From an uncultured Verrucomicrobiota bacterium (lineage in GTDB: Bacteria; Verrucomicrobiota; Verrucomicrobiia; Limisphaerales; UBA9464): a stretch of DNA of 10,205 nucleotides. The position numbers and the translations under genes were made by a program. The stretch covers positions 1 through 10,205 of the forward strand of contig CAIYXO010000779.1 in assembly GCA_903930165.1 (NCBI GenBank). The letters run 5' to 3'. The notes beneath the pieces were generated by a model. That model saw nothing but the letters and a program-made list of their open reading frames with translations. It had not been told where the DNA came from and did not search any database. Positions within the stretch are counted from its first letter, which is position 1. Every line of letters begins with the position of its first letter. Of this stretch, positions 8,253 through 10,205 are shown one piece after another.

Positions 8253-8268
8253 GGGAATCGCGATTCCC
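8253..8268. promoter_or_regulatory. Perfect 16-bp palindrome, possible operator
   Basis: GGGAATCGCGATTCCC is a perfect palindrome in the 196-bp gap between ATPase 2 and the propeller gene, about 90 bp upstream of the propeller ATG. It could be a site for a dimeric DNA-binding protein or a 6-bp stem with a CGCG loop. No convincing promoter hexamers were seen around it. The rest of the gap shows only the hairpin beside the start codon. Confidence 0.3.
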
Positions 8269-8358
8269 ATCCGTGGGACGCGGCATCGGGGAAACGTTGA
8301 TCGGAAGGACGGAATCCGGGTCGGAGGAACGGGAGGCATGACGGGAAGCGCGTCGGGC

Positions 8359-9021
8359 TCAACGTTCCATCCAACCGTCCTTGAGGCGGACGATCCGGGA
8401 ACCGTAGCCGGCCCATTCCTCGTTGTGGGTCACCTGCACGATGGTGGTGCCCTCGCCGTGGAGCCGGCGGAAAAGTTCCATGATCTGCCGTCCCTGGTCC
8501 GTGTGGAGGTTGCCGGTGGGTTCGTCGGCGAGGAGCAGCGAAGGCTTCGCGATGACCGCGCGGGCGATGGCCACGAGCTGCTGTTGTCCGCCCGACAACT
8601 GGGCGGGATAGAGGTCCTTCGTCCCCACGATGCCGAAGCGGTCGAGCGTGTCCGCGACCAACGCCTCCCTTTCGGACTTCTTCACGTCGCGGTACGAGAG
8701 CGGGATGTCGAGGTTCTCGGCGACGGTGAGGTCGTCGAGCAGATGGAACTGCTGGAAGACGAAGCCGACATGCTTCTTGTTGAGGGCGGCGCGTTCGCGG
8801 ACGCCCAGCTTGTGGACCTCGGTCCCATCGAGCCGGTACTCCCCTTCCCACTCGTGGTCGTAGAGGCCGAGGATGGAGAGGAGGGTCGACTTGCCGGCCC
8901 CGCTCGGGCCCATGAGCGTGACGAAGTCACCGGCAGGGATGTCGAGGTTCACCTGCTGCAGCACGTGGGTGAAACCGGCGCGGGTCTTGTAGGCCCGGGA
9001 AAGATTTCGGAGGGAGAGCAT
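8359..9021 (-). CDS. ABC transporter ATP-binding protein 2 (MacB/LolD type) with variant D-loop
   Basis: A 220-residue cytoplasmic ATPase. Walker A is GPSGAGKST (38-46), the Q-loop Gln90, the signature LSGGQQQ (142-148), Walker B LLLADEP (162-168) and the H-loop His199. It belongs to the MacB/LolD/FtsE-like group, which pairs with FtsX/MacB-type permeases. Two positions differ from ATPase 1: the residue after the signature is Leu149 instead of Arg, and the D-loop reads GNLHT with His173 in place of Asp. I recall 'GNLH' in a group of Bacteroidota-type ATPases, so this may be a subfamily trait rather than decay. The chosen ATG begins MLSLRNLSRAYK; upstream in-frame sequence is made of 7-bp repeats and is not coding. 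It is probably a partner of ATPase 1 and the ADOP permeases encoded downstream. Confidence 0.94.
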   Translation of the reverse strand: MLSLRNLSRAYKTRAGFTHVLQQVNLDIPAGDFVTLMGPSGAGKSTLLSILGLYDHEWEGEYRLDGTEVHKLGVRERAALNKKHVGFVFQQFHLLDDLTVAENLDIPLSYRDVKKSEREALVADTLDRFGIVGTKDLYPAQLSGGQQQLVAIARAVIAKPSLLLADEPTGNLHTDQGRQIMELFRRLHGEGTTIVQVTHNEEWAGYGSRIVRLKDGWMER

Positions 9022-9035
9022 TGGGGGATTCGTTC

Positions 9036-9077
9036 GTTGTCGGTTGTCCGTTGCCAGTTGCCAGTAGTCCGTGGGTC
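9036..9077. repeat. Degenerate 7-bp tandem array (GTTGYCM-like)
   Basis: Six consecutive heptads on the plus strand: GTTGTCG, GTTGTCC, GTTGCCA, GTTGCCA, GTAGTCC, GTGGGTC. The array lies just upstream of the ATPase 2 start. It keeps an exact 7-bp period while its bases drift. It gives the upstream reading frames their odd W/Q/N/T-rich peptides, which are not real protein. Confidence 0.7.
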
Positions 9078-9144
9078 GCGGACTGCTCGAGGTCTGCGGT
9101 GGGTTCCAATCCCGAGGACAGGAGCCTTGACACCGGAGACCTCG
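9063..9144. other. Two abutting stem-loops between heptad arrays
   Basis: Stem 1: 9063-9071 pairs with 9079-9087 (AGTAGTCCG with CGGACTGCT, one G-T wobble, 7-nt loop). Directly next to it, stem 2: 9088-9099 pairs with 9133-9144 (CGAGGTCTGCGG with CCGGAGACCTCG, one mismatch). Inside stem 2, GGTTCC (9102-9107) pairs with GGAGCC (9121-9126), and TCC with GGA (9110-9112, 9116-9118). Both wobble pairs are G-T on the plus strand and would be A-C mismatches in the operon mRNA. This mildly favours plus-strand RNA or a DNA-level element. Function unknown. Confidence 0.4.
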
Positions 9145-9150
9145 CCCATG

Positions 9151-9188
9151 ACCACTGACCACTGACCACTGACCACTGACCACTGACC
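9151..9188. repeat. Perfect 7-bp tandem array (ACCACTG)5
   Basis: Five exact copies of ACCACTG plus a partial ACC follow one another, ending 4 bp before the ATPase 1 stop codon. On the operon strand it reads as repeated CAGTGGT. From memory, arrays of this sequence occur between genes in several planctomycete and verrucomicrobial genomes and give spurious 'SGQWSV' peptides. Not verified here. Confidence 0.85.
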
Positions 9189-9192
9189 CAAC

Positions 9193-9894
9193 TCAGCCGC
9201 GGGTCGAAGCCGATTCCGCCACCTCCTCGACGACGCGTCCGTCGAACAGGTGGATCTGGCGATCGGCGTGGCGGGCGAAGCGGACATCGTGGGTCACCAT
9301 GCAGATCGTGGCTCCCTCTCGGTGCAGTTGGCGCAGCAGGTCCATGACGGCCTCGCCATTCTTGGAGTCGAGGTTCCCGGTCGGCTCGTCGGCGAGCAGG
9401 ATGCTCGGTTTGCCGCCGAGGGCGCGCGCCACGGCCACGCGTTGCTGCTGGCCGCCGGAGAGCTGGCTCGGGTAGTGCCGCATGCGATGGCTCATGCCGA
9501 CCTTCTCCAGCGCCTGGGTGGCGCGTTCGTGGCGCTCGGCTGCGCCGAGCCCGCGGTAGGTCAGCGGCAGCTCCACGTTCTCCAGGACGGTGAGGTCGCC
9601 GATGAGATTGAAGCTCTGGAAGATGAAGCCGATCTCGCGGTTTCGGATGCGGGCGCGTTCGGCGTGGTCGATGCCGGAGACGTCGTTCCCGTTGAGCAGG
9701 TAGGATCCCTCCGAGGGCGAATCGAGCAGTCCGAGGATCGCGAGCAGCGTGGACTTCCCGCAGCCGGAAGGTCCGGCGATCGAGACGTACTCGCCCTGGT
9801 CGATGTGGAGGTGGATGCCCGAGAGGGCGTGGGTCTCGACCTCGTCGGTGAGGAAGACCTTCTTGATGCCGGTTAAGGAGATCAGGGAATTCAT
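9193..9894 (-). CDS. ABC transporter ATP-binding protein 1 (MacB/LolD type)
   Basis: A 233-residue cytoplasmic ATPase with every expected motif: Walker A GPSGCGKST (41-49), Q-loop Gln93 in FIFQSFNLI, signature LSGGQQQR (145-152), Walker B ILLADEP (165-171), D-loop Asp176 in GNLDSKNG and H-loop His202. The segment DEVETHAL near the N-terminus is typical of the MacB/LolD/YknY-like branch. The ATG chosen starts MNSLISLTGIKK. Upstream in-frame sequence runs through an intergenic repeat and the antisense of the GxxExxY region, so it was left out. It hydrolyses ATP to drive an FtsX/MacB-type permease. The nearest candidates are the ADOP permeases 3 to 9 kb downstream on the same strand, together with ATPase 2. 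It is not overlapped with either neighbour (171 bp to ATPase 2, 70 bp to GxxExxY), so its co-transcription with them is inferred. Confidence 0.95.
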   Translation of the reverse strand: MNSLISLTGIKKVFLTDEVETHALSGIHLHIDQGEYVSIAGPSGCGKSTLLAILGLLDSPSEGSYLLNGNDVSGIDHAERARIRNREIGFIFQSFNLIGDLTVLENVELPLTYRGLGAAERHERATQALEKVGMSHRMRHYPSQLSGGQQQRVAVARALGGKPSILLADEPTGNLDSKNGEAVMDLLRQLHREGATICMVTHDVRFARHADRQIHLFDGRVVEEVAESASTRG

Positions 9895-9902
9895 GAGGTT
9901 GG

Positions 9903-9933
9903 CCACGGAGACACGGAGGACACGAAGGCAAAG
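9903..9933. repeat. Short 8-9-bp intergenic repeat (ACACGGAGG type)
   Basis: CCACGGAG, ACACGGAGG, ACACGAAGG and CAAAG follow each other in the 70-bp gap between ATPase 1 and the GxxExxY gene. Similar CACGGAGACACGGAGG strings are, from memory, common between genes in several phyla and often lie near GxxExxY genes. Next to it is a weak hairpin, GTTCC (9944-9948) with GGAAC (9956-9960). It follows the GxxExxY stop, but no T-run follows it. Confidence 0.5.
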
Positions 9934-9964
9934 TGATTTCGAGGTTCCCGGCGTAGGAACGGAT

Positions 9965-10205
9965 TCAGAGAACCATCCGCTTGATGCCGTCCTTGAGCAG
10001 ACGACTGTTGAAATTGAGAAGGAGACCGATCCGACAGCCGGACAAGCGCAGATAGGAGAGCAGCTGGGCTTCGAAGACCGGATCCGGTCGCTCGACACTC
10101 TTCACTTCCACGATGAGGCAATCCTCGACGAGGAGATCGATCCGGAGTTCTCCGAGGCAGGTTCCCTTGTAGCGAACGGGCAACGCAACCTGACGCCGTA
10201 CCAGC
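9965..10205 (-). CDS. GxxExxY family protein (PD-(D/E)XK nuclease-like), 5' partial
   Basis: The C-terminal 79 or so residues of a GxxExxY protein (usually about 125-135 residues; Pfam PDDEXK_3 as I recall). The frame stays open to the right edge, so the N-terminus with the GxxExxY motif itself is outside the window. A TTG at 10183 is an internal Leu rather than a start, because the residues before it (LVRRQVA) fit the family. Visible family features are PVRYKGTCLGELRIDLLVED, then IVEVKSVE, EAQLLSYLRLSG, GLLLNFN and the end LLKDGIKRMVL. Asp in RIDLL with the E-V-K triad fits a PD-(D/E)XK-like active site. The family's function is not firmly known. It is likely not part of the transporter: these genes occur scattered in genomes with small intergenic repeats, as here. 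Confidence 0.93.
   Translation of the reverse strand, partial: LVRRQVALPVRYKGTCLGELRIDLLVEDCLIVEVKSVERPDPVFEAQLLSYLRLSGCRIGLLLNFNSRLLKDGIKRMVL

Noticed and set aside
8163..8339. 59-residue N-terminal extension of the propeller protein
   Set aside because: It would place the signal peptide core deep inside the protein and reads as Pro/Arg-rich non-coding sequence containing the palindrome and hairpin.
9096..9116. tRNA-like T-arm (GGGTTCCAATCCC)
   Set aside because: The loop does not fit TTCRANY (C where a purine is needed), and no acceptor, D or anticodon arms of a tRNA can be placed around it.
9022..9183. N-terminal extension of ATPase 2 into the upstream gap
   Set aside because: The added peptide (VSGQWSVVSG, WQLATDN) comes from 7-bp repeats, and the ABC domain starts normally at the ATG at 9021.
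9036..9188. CRISPR-like repeat and spacer arrangement
   Set aside because: Units are 7 bp and directly tandem with no spacers, and no cas genes are present.
9895..10098. N-terminal extension of ATPase 1 across the gap and into the GxxExxY gene
   Set aside because: The extension overlaps a recognised gene in another frame and an intergenic repeat; ATPase homologues start near MNSLISL.

Overview
The window is GC-rich and gene-dense and probably comes from a verrucomicrobial or related (PVC/Acidobacteria-like) bacterium. Four things suggest this, all from remembered family distributions rather than a search. The first protein ends in a short domain closing on FWRL, like the C-terminal domains common in secreted verrucomicrobial proteins. 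The secreted beta-propeller opens with the 'DWPQWRG..RDGIS' signature frequent in Planctomycetes and Verrucomicrobia. There are two paralogous permeases of the 'acidobacterial duplicated orphan permease' (ADOP) type. A GxxExxY-family protein lies at the right edge. None of the five minus-strand starts I checked for a ribosome-binding site (both ATPases, both permeases and the lipoprotein gene) has a clear Shine-Dalgarno sequence.

Layout. At the left edge a plus-strand gene is cut at its 5' side and ends at 662. It converges with a minus-strand series that fills the rest of the window. In transcription order (right to left) this series is: GxxExxY protein (cut by the right edge), MacB/LolD-type ABC ATPase 1 (9894-9193), ABC ATPase 2 (9021-8359), secreted PQQ-like beta-propeller protein (8162-6861), secreted alpha/beta hydrolase (6824-5949), ADOP permease A (5944-3557), a 110-residue lipoprotein (3495-3163) and ADOP permease B (3166-758). 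The junctions hydrolase/permease A (4 nt apart) and lipoprotein/permease B (ATGA overlap) point to coupled translation. The others are separated by 36-196 nt and may have their own signals.

How they may work together. Two different ATPases and two eight-helix MacB/FtsX-type permeases look like one or two mechanotransmission-type ABC machines that act on periplasmic or envelope substrates rather than pump through the membrane. The lipoprotein has Asp at +2, which in E. coli would keep it at the inner membrane, so it could be a periplasmic partner of the permeases. No MacA/HlyD-type adaptor is visible. The secreted propeller and hydrolase between the ATPase and permease genes may be substrate-side partners or unrelated passengers.

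Non-coding structure is concentrated in three gaps. The ATPase 1/ATPase 2 gap holds two 7-bp tandem arrays and, between and partly overlapping them, two abutting stem-loops. The ATPase 2/propeller gap holds a perfect 16-bp palindrome and a strong GC hairpin whose base touches the propeller start codon. The gap before ATPase 1 holds a short 'ACACGGAGG' repeat of a type often seen between genes in several phyla.
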